DNA of 64,000 bases from Leptodactylus fallax. Its lineage: Eukaryota; Chordata; Amphibia; Anura; Leptodactylidae. The position numbers and the translations under genes were made by a program. The stretch is taken from the NCBI GenBank assembly GCA_947044405.1, contig CAMRHE010001100.1, forward strand, positions 124,001-188,000. Direction: 5' to 3'. Of this stretch, positions 43,872 through 54,690 are shown one piece after another. The notes beneath the pieces are model-generated. The model saw only the letters and a list, made by a program, of their open reading frames with translations, was not told the DNA's origin and did no database searches. Within the stretch, counting starts at the first letter, position 1. Every line of letters begins with the position of its first letter.

Positions 43872-45512
43872 TCATATGAAAAAGTATGGGCACCCCTATT
43901 AATCTTAATCATTTTTAGTTCTAAATATTTGGGTGTTTGCAACAGTCATTTCAATTTGATATATCTAATAACTGATGGACACAGTAATATTTCAGGATTG
44001 AAATGAGGTTTATTGTACTAACAGAAAATGTGCAATATGCATTAAACCAAAATTTGACCGGTGCAAAAGTATGGGAACCTCAACAGAAAAGTGACATTAA
44101 TATTTAGTAGATCCTCCTTTTGCAAAAATAACAGCCTCTAGTCGCTTCCTGTAGCTTTTAATCAGTTCCTGGATCCTGGATGAAGGTATTTTTGACCATT
44201 CCTCTTTACAAAACAATTCCAGTTCAGTTAAGTTTGATGGTCGCCGAGCATGGACAGCCTGCTTCAAATTATCCCACAGATGTTCAATGATATGCAGGTC
44301 TGGGGACTGGGATGGCCATTCCAGAACATTGTAATTGTTCCTCTGCATGAATGCCTGAGTAGATTTGGAGCTGTGTTTTGGATCATTGTCTTGCTGAAAT
44401 ATCCATCCCCGGCGTAACTTCAAATTCGTCACTGATTCTTGTACATTATTCTCAAGAATCTGCTGATACTGAGTTGAATCCATGCGACCCTCAACTTTCA
44501 CAAGATTCCCGGTGCTGGCATTGGCCACACAACCCCAAAGCATGATGGAACCTCCACCAAATTTTACAGTGGGTAGCAAGTGTTTTTCTTGGAATGCTGT
44601 GTTTTTTTGACGCCATGCATAACGCCTTTTTGTATGACCAAACAACTCAATCTTTGTTTCATCAGTCCACAGGACCTTCTTCCAAAATGAAGCTGGCTTG
44701 TCCAAATGTGCTTTTACATACCTCAGGCGACTCTGTTTGTGGCGCGCTTTCAGAAACGGCTTCTTTCGCATCACTCTCCCATACAGCTTCTCCTTGTGCA
44801 AAGTGTGCTGTATTGTTGACCGATGCACAGTGACACCATCTGCAGCAAGATGATGCTGCAGCTCTTTGGAGGTGGTCTGTGGATTGTCATTGACTGTTCT
44901 CACCATTCTTCTTCTCTGCCTTTCTGATATTTTTCTTGGCCTGCCACTTCTGGGCTTAACAAGAACTGTCCCTGTGGTCTTCCATTTCCTTACTATGTTT
45001 CTCACAGTGGAAACTGACAGGTTAAATCTCTGACTTTTTGTATCCTTCCCCTGAACAACTATGTTGAACAATCTTTGTTTTCAGATCATTTGAGAGTTGT
45101 TTTGAGGAGCCCATGATGCCACTCTTCAGAGGAGATTCAAATAGGAGAACAACTTGCAATTGGTCACCTTAAATACCTTTTCTCATGATTGGATACACCT
45201 GGCTATGAAGTTCAAAGCTCAGTGAGGTTACAAAACCAATTTTGTGCTTCAGTAAGTCAGTAAAAAGTAGTTAGGAGTATTCAAATCAATAAAATGATAA
45301 GGGTACCCAAATTTTTGCATCGGTCAAATTTTGGTTTAATGCATATTGCACATTTTCTGTTAGTACAATAAACCTCATTTCAATCCTGAAATATTACTGT
45401 GTCCATCAGTTATTAGATATATCAAATTGAAATGGCTGTTGCAAACACCCAAATATTTAGAACTAAAAATGATTAAGATTAATAGGGGTGCCCAAACTTT
45501 TTCATATGACTG
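43869..45512 (-). mobile_element. Tc1/mariner element, family B, copy 2 (1644 bp)
   Basis: TA on both sides (43867-43868 and 45513-45514); the right TA is shared with the next Tc1 element. Inverted repeats and gene as in copy 1 (18739-20387), about 1.4% different by hand count, plus a 5-bp deletion in the transposase. Confidence 0.92.
44097..45114 (-). pseudogene. Tc1 transposase (family B copy 2), 5-bp deletion
   Basis: The start codon is at 45114-45112 by alignment with copy 1. A 5-bp deletion (agaca missing near 45032) shifts the frame after about 27 codons. From 45071 the normal frame is open to the natural stop (324 codons as an open frame). All later motifs are intact: [46 protein letters not shown] and PDLHIIEHLW. 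The codon that is a stop in copy 1 is CAA (Gln) here. The first DNA-binding helix is therefore mistranslated, but the catalytic domain is complete. Confidence 0.92.
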
Positions 45513-45514
45513 TA

Positions 45515-47076
45515 CAGTCATTGCCAAAAGTTTTGAGAATGACACAAATATTATATTTTCACATGATCTGCTGCCCTCTGGTATTTATGTGTGTTTGTCA
45601 GATGTTTTTATCACATACAGAAATATAATTGCATTCATATTATGAGTAACAGAAGCTTATATTGACAGTTAGAATGAGTTAATGCAGCAAGTCAATATTT
45701 GCAGTGTTGACCCTTCTTCTTCAGGACCTCTGCAATTCTCCCTGGCATGCTCTCAATCAACTTCTGGACCAAATCCTGACTGATAGCAGTCCATTCTTGC
45801 AGAATCAATGCTTTCATTTTGTCTGAATTTGTTGGTTTTTGTTTGTCCACCCGTCTCTTGATGATTGACCACAAGTTCTCAATGGGATTAAGATCTGGGG
45901 AGTTTCCAGGCCATGGACCCAAAATCTCTATGTTTTGTTCCCTGAGCCATTTAGTTATCATCTTTGCTTTATGGCAAGGTGCTCCATCATGCTGGAAAAG
46001 GCATTGTTGAGCGCCAAACTGCTCTTGGACGGTTGGGAGAAGTTGCTCTTGGAGGACATTCTGGTACCATTCTTTATTCATGGCTGTGTTTTTAGGCAAG
46101 ACTGTGAGAGAGCCGATTCCCTTGGCTGAGAAGCAACCCCACACATGAATGGTTTCAGGATGCTTTACAGTTGGAATGAGACAAGACTGGTGGTAGCGCT
46201 CACCTCTTCTTCTCCGAATAAGCTGTTTTCCAGATGTTCCAAACAATCGAAAAGGGGATTCATCAGAGAAAATGACTTTACCCCAGTCCTCAGCAGTCCA
46301 CTCCCTGTACCTTTTGCAGAATATCAGTCTGTCACTGATGTTTTTTCTGGAGAGAAGTGGCTTCTTTGCTGCCCTCCTTGAGACCAGGCCTTGCTCCAAG
46401 AGTCTCCGCCTCACAGTGCGTGCAGATGCACTCACACCTGCCTGCTGCCATTCCTCAGCAAGCTCTGCACTGCTGGTAGCCCGATCCCGCAGCTGAAACA
46501 CTTTTGAGACGGTCCTGCCGCTTGCTGGTCTTTCTTGGGCGCCCTGGAGCCTTTTTGGCACCAATGGAACCTCTCTCCTTGAAGTTCTTGATGATGCGAT
46601 AGATTGTTGACTGAGGTGCAATCTTTCTAGCTGCAATACTCTTCCCAGTTAGGCCATTTTTGTGCAGTGCAATGATGACTGCACGTGTTTCTTTAGAGAT
46701 AACCATGGTTAACAGAAGAGAAACAATGATGGCAAGCACCAGCCTCCTTTTAAAGTGTCCAGTGGTGTCATTCTTACTTAATCATGACAGATTGATCTCC
46801 AGCCCTGTCCTCATCAACACCCACACCTGTGTTAATGGAGCAATCACTGAAACGATGTTAGGTGGTCCTTTTAAGGCAGGGCTGCAATGATGTTGAAATG
46901 TGTTTTGGGGGATAAAGTTCATTTTCTAGGCAAATATTGACTTTGCAAGTAATTGCTGTTAAGCTGATCACTCTTTATAACATTCTGGAGTATATGCAAA
47001 TTGCCATTAGAAAAACTGAAGCAGTAGACTTTGTAAAAATTAATATTTGTATCATTCTCAAAACTTTTGGCCATGA

Positions 47077-47079
<3 letters not shown>
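45515..47079 (-). mobile_element. Tc1/mariner element, family C, 1565 bp
   Basis: TA at 45513-45514 (shared with family B copy 2) and 47080-47081. Left end cagtcattgccaaaagtttt; right end aaaacttttggccatgactg. The outer ~45 bp and inner blocks (aagtcaatatttgc near 45689 and its complement near 46930) are inverted repeats, an IR/DR-like layout, with less similar sequence between. Confidence 0.9.
45692..46706 (-). pseudogene. Tc1 transposase (family C), one frameshift
   Basis: Starts at ATG 46706-46704 (MVISKETRAVIIALHKNGLT), preferred over the upstream in-frame start at 46739. The first frame gives the helix-turn-helix AARKIAPQSTIYRIIKNF and the hook GRPRKTSKRQDR. A frameshift near 46490-46500 follows; the second frame continues RDRATSSAELAEEWQQAG, VSASARTVRRRLLEQGL, KVIFSDESPFRLFG (first D), CLFQHDGAPCHKAK (second D) and PDLNPIENLWSIIK (E), ending KKKGQHCKY. 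Total length is about 338 codons, normal for the family. Apart from this single indel, all motifs are intact. Confidence 0.9.

Positions 47080-47120
<41 letters not shown>
47080..47120. repeat. (TA)n microsatellite, about 20 units
   Basis: TA dinucleotide run on the right side of the Tc1 pair, mirroring 43839-43868. Together they suggest one original (TA)n tract that received both elements. Confidence 0.9.
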
Positions 47121-47124
<4 letters not shown>

Positions 47125-49252
47125 TTATTTAATTTTTTTACATTCTAGAAAATTGTATAAGAATAATAATTATTTCAAACCATAAGTAAAGCGGTAAGCG
47201 TAAGGCTTTATTTCACAAAATGATGGCTATTTTTTGAATGACCGTCACACAGTCATTTTTAAAACGATAACAGTCTATGGGTCTATGTGCTTTATCACCT
47301 TGTGAACTGCCAATCAAAAATTAGCAGATGTTCTATTTTTGTCCGTTTCCAGGGTTCCCTGAGTAGACTCCAGTCTATGAGGGATCTGTGAAAACTGCTG
47401 CCCCACACATGCAAAACAGTGTGAAAAAACTGACCATTTCATCTGTTTTCACATCTGTTTTTATCCATGATTATGTAAATAAAGTCTTAATATATAATTA
47501 AATACATATAATTATTGAAATATAATTATAGAACTAAAATAAATTGCATCATTATGTAACATGGTGTCTAGTCTTAAAGGCAGCAAGTGAAGAATGTTAT
47601 GTAGCTGACCAAAGCTGTCACAGGTAAAATAGGTGTGGTTAGATCAATGAATATCACATACAGTCTAGACAGAACTAACCTTTGATACTACGTCTTTAGT
47701 TATGTCCATGCTTCATGTTTTATCTAGGATTGGACTAAACAGCTGTGGGTAAAAGCAAATGTTTAGCAATGAATTGTTTAGCTGCTAATGAATTTATCTG
47801 TATTTGTGCTGCTTTGTACCATGGGAACGATTAGAGCCATTCAAAGGTCTAGTACTTGTGCTGAAGCAATATAGAGCTCATTATTATTGTTTTAATGCTA
47901 AGAAATATTAAAACATCAGAAGTAGCTCCTTAATCCATTAAAAGCTTTTTTTCCTTCCAGTCTTGTCAATGGTTTGTGTCTGGTACGGGTTCCAGTTCTC
48001 ATTTTTCTAGAAAAGCATCATACTATACTATAAATTGTTGTAATTGCTGTAGGTTCTAATTATATGAGAGTGACCTTTTTAGTGGACATACCCAATTGGA
48101 TATTTGAATGTTATGTTGCTATTTTTACCTTCTACATTATTTAGAGGCTTGAATCATTCATAGAGCCATGTACAGTACGATTGGTGTCTGACAGCTTCAT
48201 CACACAGTTTTCATACCACTACATCTATGACTAGCATTGACAATCTGAAAATAAACAATGTTAGGCCAAGGTTCCACATAGGAAAACACAGGTAAAACGC
48301 ATTGCTTTTTTTTCTGCAACATTTTTCAGTTAGCTGTTGCTACATTTTTCTATGTGGTTTTTATTCCCCTATTAAATTTATAAGAAAAATGTTATTTATT
48401 CCGCAGCTAAAATTAATATTCCACAGCTTTTTTCCCCAAAAATTGATGAGATGAAATCTTATTCACTTTGCTTATACTTTAAAATGCAGCTTTTTATTCA
48501 GTTGTGTTTGTGCAACATCCAGAAATGTTTGATTTCTACAACATGGGGCATTTTTTATTTGGCTGATTGAAGTTTATCCTATCTGGTAGAAGAAATGTAG
48601 TTGTAGCAATGTAGAAAGATGTAGTCTTTACTGATGAAACAATATGGTCAATATCTATTGATTGAGAAACTATGGGGTAAATTTACTAATAGTGTCTAAG
48701 TGTCTAAGTTTAGACTAGACAGTTTTATACTGCACCAGATTTATTAAGGTATCTGAGGCCATTTGATAGATTTGGTACTTTGTTAAACTGTCTAATTTAA
48801 TATTACAGAACTCAATAGATGGGTTAAAAAGTTTGGGCACGTTTGGCACATGGTGCTGCAACTTAGGCCAAGCCGTTTCATATGAGGTCATTCACTCTTT
48901 TTTGGACAAGTCGTAAGTGTTTTGGTGTAAATTATTCAGAATTCTGATGCATTTTTCCTGATAAATTTCCCCTTTCATGTGCCATTTAAATAGTATTTTT
49001 TATTAGGAAAGATATCCCATGGAAAAATAATTTCTAGTGTTAACAATGTCCAAAGTACTATAATAGTTAACATTGTCAGGATGCTGTTTGGGCCAGGGAC
49101 AGTTATTTAGAAAAAATCTACAGCCAGTTTAGAAAAATTTTCCACATCAATGGCTGTAAAGTTGTGGTGCATATTGCTACAAAAAACATGGTAAATGATG
49201 ACTTGTGGCCAGTTTCTGCAAAATTTGTAACTTTTATCAACAAATTTTGAGG
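47121..49252. other. No gene recognised; one possible MITE at 48271-48555
   Basis: AT-rich DNA. 48271-48555 begins ttaggccaaggttccacat and ends caacatggggca, with cgcattgc / gcagctaaaa type inner sequence, resembling the gcagattttgct MITEs but strongly decayed. Nothing else is recognisable. Confidence 0.45.
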
Positions 49253-49280
49253 CTAAGGCCCCACGTTGTAAAAACGCAGC
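49253..49280. mobile_element. Left piece of a MITE interrupted by DIRS
   Basis: ggctaaggccccacgttgta then aaaacgcagc is the usual left end of the gcagattttgct MITEs. It stops exactly where the DIRS terminal repeat begins; a matching right part ending tatgtggggtcttagcct lies at 55609-55791 beyond the DIRS element. Confidence 0.5.
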
Positions 49281-49345
49281 ACATCGTTGATTATATGGAT
49301 AATCTGTTTTCCCTTAGCCTGAACAGCAGCACAATATGGGTATTT
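49281..49345 (-). repeat. DIRS 3' inverted terminal repeat
   Basis: acatcgttgattatatggat then aatctgttttcccttag and cctgaacagcagcacaatat. It is complementary to 49495-49540 nearby (agggaaaacagattatctat, ataatcaatgatgt), differing at only two or three positions. Confidence 0.75.
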
Positions 49346-49494
49346 CGGCCCCTGTGTACTGGTAGGACAGGTGGAACTTTTAATTAACCTAATTAAATTA
49401 AGCTGTATCCCCCTATAAGAGGTGAGAGAGACCTTCTTCCCCTGTGTCAGTTATAAAGGAGAAAAATTATACCAAAAATTAAAAACCTTAGCAG

Positions 49495-49590
49495 CTTGTG
49501 CTGCTGTTCGGACTAAGGGAAAACAGATTATCTATATAATCAATGATGTCCAACAGCAGCACAAAATGGGAATGTAGTGTAAAAAAAAAC
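49495..49590 (-). repeat. DIRS internal complementary region
   Basis: First half (cttgtgctgctgttcggact, aagggaaaacagatt) pairs with the 3' terminal repeat at 49281-49345. Second half (caacagcagcacaaaatggg) corresponds to the sequence that pairs with the 5' terminal repeat in the other copy. As there, it lies directly downstream of the recombinase stop. Confidence 0.7.
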
Positions 49591-49591
49591 C

Positions 49592-49839
49592 CTAGGGAGG
49601 GCCCCCTCGACATACAGAGCTCAATGCTGAATGCCCAAAGGCGGTGGCCTCTGAACAACGCATATCTAATCTGTAGTGTTTCACAAAGGTTAATTGAAAA
49701 CCCCAGGAAGCGGCGGCACAAATCTGATCCAGATGAACAGAGAGACTTTCTGCCCAAGAGGTAGAGAAGGACCTAGTTGAATGAGCTCTCACAAAATCAG
49801 GAGGGCATAACCCCTGAGAGGAAAAAATATTCTTATTGC
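49592..49839 (-). pseudogene. DIRS tyrosine recombinase C-terminus
   Basis: The minus-strand frame has RAHSTRSFSTSWAESLSVHL, DQICAAASWGFQLTFVKHYR and AFGHSALSSVCRGGPP. HSTR fits the H-x-x-R catalytic motif of tyrosine recombinases, and the tyrosine of KHYRLD is a plausible nucleophile. The upstream part lies across the hAT element at 51976. Confidence 0.78.
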
Positions 49840-50939
49840 CAGTGGTGAACCTAGCCTCTTTACTGCCAGAGGTGGACTATAGAAAGACGCCCCCCCCCCA
49901 AAAAATAAAAATTGCGTTTCCATGCTACTAGCTTCACACACTGTTATCGTTGCACAATATACACAATTTTATAAAACAGTTTTTAAAAATTCTTCTTACT
50001 GCATTACTTCAGTATCAGATCAACAATACAGCATAAACAATGAAAGTAACTTCACACATCTTCTGCTTGGTGGATGGACGACCCCGCGTGGCCTCCATTC
50101 TCTATAATAGGAGCGCCGCAGATAGCTGAGTATTGTACTTCGGCTATCTTTGGCATTCCCATTGAAGTGAATGAGAGCCACACGGGTTCGTCCACCCACC
50201 AAGCGACACACCTATATTCAGCCTGGCTGCGGTCAGGCTGAATTCCCATCCAGTGGGTGGAAAAAACCCAATTCTCAGGCTGAGTGGGGGTCTCAGCAGA
50301 CAGACACTCATCAATCAGGTATTTATCCTCTATCATTTAGGTGAATACAATGCAGTAACATTTTGTGACTTACAGGTGACGTCTCTGACTAATCGTTCAC
50401 ATTTCCCTTCTCTTCCCTTTGGACTGCCATGACCACTTCTTCCAGCTGTGACTTGTCTCTGTAAAGTTTGCAACACAGATATCTTTGGCTCCTCACTTTT
50501 ACAGGCATCCAACCCACATTGTGCTCACCTGCACACCCATCCTGCTGCTACTCCTATTATAAAATATATGATATAACCCCCCATAATGAATAATACTCCC
50601 AAGTGCATCTTTATATTAATAATGTCCGTGTGTACACTGTATAAATACTGCCCCTTATTATTAATGCCCCAGGTGTTAACTATTTAACAGGTTTTCCAGG
50701 TCATTAATAAAATATCAGTTAGGCTCAAAAACCCAGGACCCCTACTGATCAGCTATTTGAATGGTACCTGTGTAAGCGCTGTGACCGCTTCTCTGTTTAC
50801 ATAGTGTCATTCATCTCATAGCAGCCATGTAATGTAACTACAGCCTCGTCCTATACATGTCTATGTAACAAGACTGTAATTACATCACACGGTCACTATA
50901 AACAGACAGCGTATGATATAAACAGGTGCCATAGCCCCT

Positions 50940-51275
50940 GTTTATAAACGCCACATTTACACACACTATAATGTTCCACAGCAGCCCCTGCACACAGTAT
51001 TACACAGTATTATGACCTGCAGCGGCCCCTGCACACGGTATTATGCTCCATAGTGGCCCCTGCACATAGTATTATGCTCCATAGGGGCCCCTGCACACGG
51101 TATTTTGCTCCATAGTGGCATCTGCACACGGTATTATGCTCCATAGTGGCCCCTGCAGTGGCATTATGCTCCATAGTGGCCCCTGCACACGGTATTATGC
51201 TCCATAGTGGCCATTGCACTGGTATTATGCTCCATAGTGGCCCCTGCACTGGTATTATGCTCCATAGTGACCCAC
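50940..51275 (+). repeat. 31-bp minisatellite, about 10 units
   Basis: Unit ccatagtggcccctgcacac + ggtattatgct, the same family as 40448-41086 and 32950-33345, with a shorter variant unit in the last third. Confidence 0.88.
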
Positions 51276-51642
51276 CCATGAATTATTATTATACTCTGGG
51301 GTCTGAAAAGACCCCAGAGTATAATGATCGGAAACCCAGGTGGTGACAAACATAAAAACCAGTGCTACTTACCTATCCTGGCACCGGTGCACTCCCTGCA
51401 GCTTTCGGCCCTGTTTAATTGCGCATAGATGTCACGTGGATCAGGCCGGCGTCGTGATCTGATGACGTCACCAGAGGGCCGAAACCTGCTGGGAGTAACA
51501 CTGATCGCAGGAGAGGTGAGTAACAATAGTTTTTATGTTCCCTCACCTCCCCTGGGCCTCCGATTATTATTCTCCGGGAATATGCTTGTGGCCGTCTCCG
51601 CTTCCCCTTCTGCATCCCAAGCAGGTGCGGGGGTAGGTAAGT

Positions 51643-51691
51643 AAATAGGCCGTTACCTGCTGGGGTTACTCCAGCAGGTAACGGCCTATTT
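51643..51691. repeat. Perfect 21-bp hairpin
   Basis: Left arm at 51643-51663 (aaataggccgttacctgctg + g), loop ggttact, right arm at 51671-51691 its exact complement. A second inverted pair, gacgtctgtgtctcagcg and cgctgagatacagacgtc, lies just downstream. Confidence 0.85.
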
Positions 51692-51975
51692 ATAAAAAAA
51701 AAAAGTTATCCTCACCTAACTGCGATCCCATGATGGAGCCGCTGCCTCCTCTTTTTGTCCGCGACGTCTGTGTCTCAGCGTAGGAGGCGCGATGACGTCA
51801 TTGTATCGCCGCCTGCGCTGAGATACAGACGTCTCGTAAGCCGGCCCAGGACAGGTCCCACTCAGATTTGTTCTTTTTTTTTTTAAAGCGGCCTGTCCTC
51901 GGCTGGTTTACGGTAAATAAACAGTAAAAATGCCGCGTCACTTCGCCTCATTAGAGGTGCGCCCCTGCTTATTGC

Positions 51976-52680
51976 CTCCCTTATCCATCTGGCCAAAGAA
52001 GGTTTTGATGCCTTTAAGCCCCTGTTTATCACAAGGTTTTCTGACCTTCAAGGGGACCTGTACGCTGTAAGTAGATACGAAGGCATCTTAGGCATCCAAA
52101 TAAGTGTGCTGTTTCTTTTCCTCCTCAGAAGAGGGGGAAGGAAATAAAGCTGGTAAGGAGATTACCTGATTAATGTTGGAACAGGAAGGTACCTTGGGAG
52201 TAAAACCAGGAAGAAACCTCAACTGGACTCTGTCAGGAAAAAAGATGATGTATGGCTCTACAGCTGATAGAGCCTGTAACTCGCCCACCCTTTTGGCGGA
52301 GGTAATGGATAGTAAAAAAGTGGTTTTATAAACTAAAAATTTGAACGCCACCTCTTCGAGGGGTTCAAAGGGAGGTCCAAACAGTCCTGAAAGGACTGTA
52401 GAGAGGTCCCACTGAGGAATGGGAGCATGTACAGAGGGTCTTAATCTTGCCGCACCTTTTGGGAAAATCGAAATCAAAGGATCCTGAGATAGACGTCTGC
52501 CTAAACAGGTGGAAAAGGCGGCCACATGGACTTTTAAGGTCCCGGGAGTAAGACCTTTGCCTAGGCCATCCTAAAAGAAAATTTAGGAGAATCTCTCTAG
52601 AAGGATCTGAGCTTGTAACCTCATTATTGGAGCACCAGGCTCTGAAGATGTTACTTATCCTCTGGTAACTCATAGTCGTG
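51976..52680 (-). pseudogene. DIRS tyrosine recombinase, N-terminal and central part
   Basis: Minus-strand frames: SWAVSTTMSYQRISNIFRAW (core-binding helices) near 52680-52620, then after a frame change LGRRLSQDPLISIFPKGAAR, IPQWDLSTVLSGLFGPPFEP and FLLSITSAKRVGELQALSAV (52525-52088). TSAKRVGEL contains the first catalytic arginine of the tyrosine recombinase fold. The enzyme would integrate the circular DIRS DNA. It is interrupted by the hAT element and frameshifted, so inactive. Confidence 0.82.
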
Positions 52681-52708
52681 GACACGGCCCAAGAACAGGA
52701 TAGAGTTT

Positions 52709-53170
52709 TCAGGACGGCCTCAGATAGTCCTCTAGATTGACATAGGGGCTGGTCAACTTCCAGGCTGTCAAGTTGAGTCTTCTCAGATCCTGGCAGAACC
52801 GATTCCCTTGAACTACCAGGTTCTGGATTTTGGGAAGCCTCCAATAAATCCCTCGACTCATCTGAATGAGTTGGGAAAACCAAGCCCTTTTTGGCCAAAA
52901 CAGTATGATGGCAAGTACCGTGGCTTGGTCCTGTTTTACTTTCATCAATACCCTTGGTATCATGGAAAGTGGAGGGAAGATGTATGCCAGCCTGAACCTC
53001 CAAGGGATGGACAGGGCATCCACTGCCAGGGGATTGTCCTCTTGATATAGGAAACAAAATTTCTCCACCTTGGCATTGAGTCTGGTGGCCATGAGATCCA
53101 CCTCCGTGAGACCCCACTTCAGGGTGATCTGATGAAAAATCTCCTGATTGAGGGACCACTCTCCTGACAC
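52709..53170 (-). pseudogene. DIRS RNase H-to-recombinase linker region
   Basis: One open minus-strand frame of 153 codons: SGEWSLNQEIFHQITLKWGL, EVDLMATRLNAKVEKFCFLY and SIPWRFRLAYIFPPLSMIPR. This conserved block follows RNase H in vertebrate DIRS polyproteins (the W-S-L, D-L-F-A and Y-x-F-P-P-x-x-L-I pattern). The frame just upstream shifts near 53180. Confidence 0.75.
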
Positions 53171-53183
53171 CTTGAGGCCCCGA

Positions 53184-53819
53184 CTAAGCCGGTCCGCTAG
53201 TATGTTCAGAGAACCTCAGATGGGTTAGATTTTTTTCTGCCCGAGAAAAAATACGGTTTGTTTCCCTCAGAAGGGATGGCGATCGGGTGCCTCCTTGTTT
53301 GTTTAGATACAGAACTGTTGTCATGTTGTTTGAACGAACTTTTACTGCTTTCCCGATAAGAAGGGGAGAGAAATGAAGGAGTGCCAGATGGACCACTCTG
53401 AACTCTCGCCAATTGGATGACATGATTTTTTCAATGCGATTCCAAGTTCCCTTTACAGGAATATATTCTAGATGCACTCCCCAGCCGGAAAGAGATGCAT
53501 CGGTGGTCAACAGGGTCCAGACTGACTGGACCATTGACATCCCGTCTTTGAGATGGAACCACCACCTGAGGGAAAGATGGGCTTCGTAGGAGAGTTGAAA
53601 CTTCTTGTCCAGACCCAGCATGCTGCGGTTCCAAACTTCCAGAATTTCTTTCTGGAGGGGGCGCATATGCCATTGGGCCCAAGGGACGGCATCTATAGAC
53701 GCTGACATGAGACCTAGAACCTTCATTACTGTTCTGATGGAAACCCACTGGGATAGATATAGATGAAGGGTTGCCCTGATAATCTTTTCCCTCCTCAGGG
53801 GAAGCAAGGAAACTGTCAT
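53184..53819 (-). pseudogene. DIRS reverse transcriptase thumb and RNase H
   Basis: An open minus-strand frame of 211 codons. The start has MKVLGLMSASIDAVPWAQWH (region after RT). RNase H motifs: LLTTDASLSGWGVHLE (first D), NWREFRVVHLALLHF (E) and KAVKVRSNNMTTVLYLNKQG. The usual TDN/SDN motif reads SNN, so the second aspartate is replaced by asparagine. The frame ends near the typical HTSG-like sequence (SEHTSGPA). Confidence 0.8.
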
Positions 53820-53918
53820 CCAGTCGGAGTCTAGAACAAAGCCTAGGAACTTTTTCCGTCTGGCGGGCTTGACATCCGACTTTTCCCAATTTATGATCCA
53901 GTCTAACCGCTGGAGAAA

Positions 53919-54690
53919 TCATACGGTTAACTGCAGGTGATAGAGCAAAATTCCTTCTGAATGGGCTTTTATAAGCCAGTCGTCCAGATATAGCACAAGA
54001 AACAGACCCTGGAGTCTGAGAACGTGGCTACAGGAGCCACCACGTTGGTAAATGTGTGTGGGGCTGGGGAGATGCCGAAGGGTAGTGCCGTGAATTGAAA
54101 ATGCTGAGTCCGGCCGGCTATCTCTACTGAAATCCTCAGGTATCTTCTGAGGAGGATACACTGGGATATATAGGTAAGCGTCCTTCAAGTCCAAGGTGAC
54201 GATGAAATCGCCAGGCTGAAGGAAGACAACTACCAATCTTATGGTCTCCGTACAAAACCGTTTCTTTCGGATAAACTGGTTTAGAAACCTTAGATCTATG
54301 ATCATTCTCCAGTCCTCTGATGGCTTTGGCACCAGAAAGACCGGAGACTAGACCTCGAAACCCTCCTCTAGGAGGGGAACCGGTTCTAAGGCACCTTTCT
54401 TTAGATACTCCTGAACGGATCTCTGTAGCACCAACTGTCTTGGGGCGGACTGAGAGCGGGTTTTTATAAACTTTTCCCAAGGAGGGAAACAAAAATCTAT
54501 CCTGTAACCCCACTGTATGTCTTGTAGGATGCAATGGTCCTGGATGAACTTTTGCCATATGGGGAGAAAATAAGAGAGGCGACCTCCGACTGGTAAAGAC
54601 TCCACCGGGGGATGAATACAGAAAATGTAAAAAATCAGGCTTCGTCTTTTCCCCCTGCCTGGGGAATCCGCGACCACAGCTTCTAGCCTG
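53919..54690 (-). pseudogene. DIRS reverse transcriptase
   Basis: The frame begins about 54690 with VESLPVGGRLSYFLPIWQKF, then PVPLLEEGFEV and a TAG at 54350-54348. The same frame continues VPKPSEDWRMIIDLRFLNQF, DFIVTLDLKDAYLYIPV (RT motif A), a frameshifted stretch holding FTALPFGISPAPHTF in another frame, and LVLYLDDWLIKAHS (the YLDD active site). The catalytic aspartates are present, but the stop and frameshifts exclude function. Confidence 0.82.

Larger units (their letters stand above)
49840..51967. mobile_element. hAT-like composite element, 2.1 kb, exact 8-bp TSD
   Basis: Exact target duplication cttattgc at 49832-49839 and 51968-51975. Ends cagtggtgaacctagcc and gaggtgcgcccctg. It has no transposase frame but a mosaic interior: a foldback at about 50067-50205 (cttggtggatggacgac pairing with gtccacccaccaag), a 31-bp minisatellite (50940-51275), a hairpin at 51282-51325, a perfect 21-bp hairpin at 51643-51691 and another inverted pair at about 51758-51836. 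The minisatellite part matches the elements at 40302 and 32463. It is probably several nested or fused non-autonomous elements. Confidence 0.85.

Noticed and set aside
52709..53819. Long minus-strand frames taken as possible host genes
   Set aside because: Order and motifs (TDAS RNase H, linker, recombinase) identify them as DIRS polyprotein remnants.
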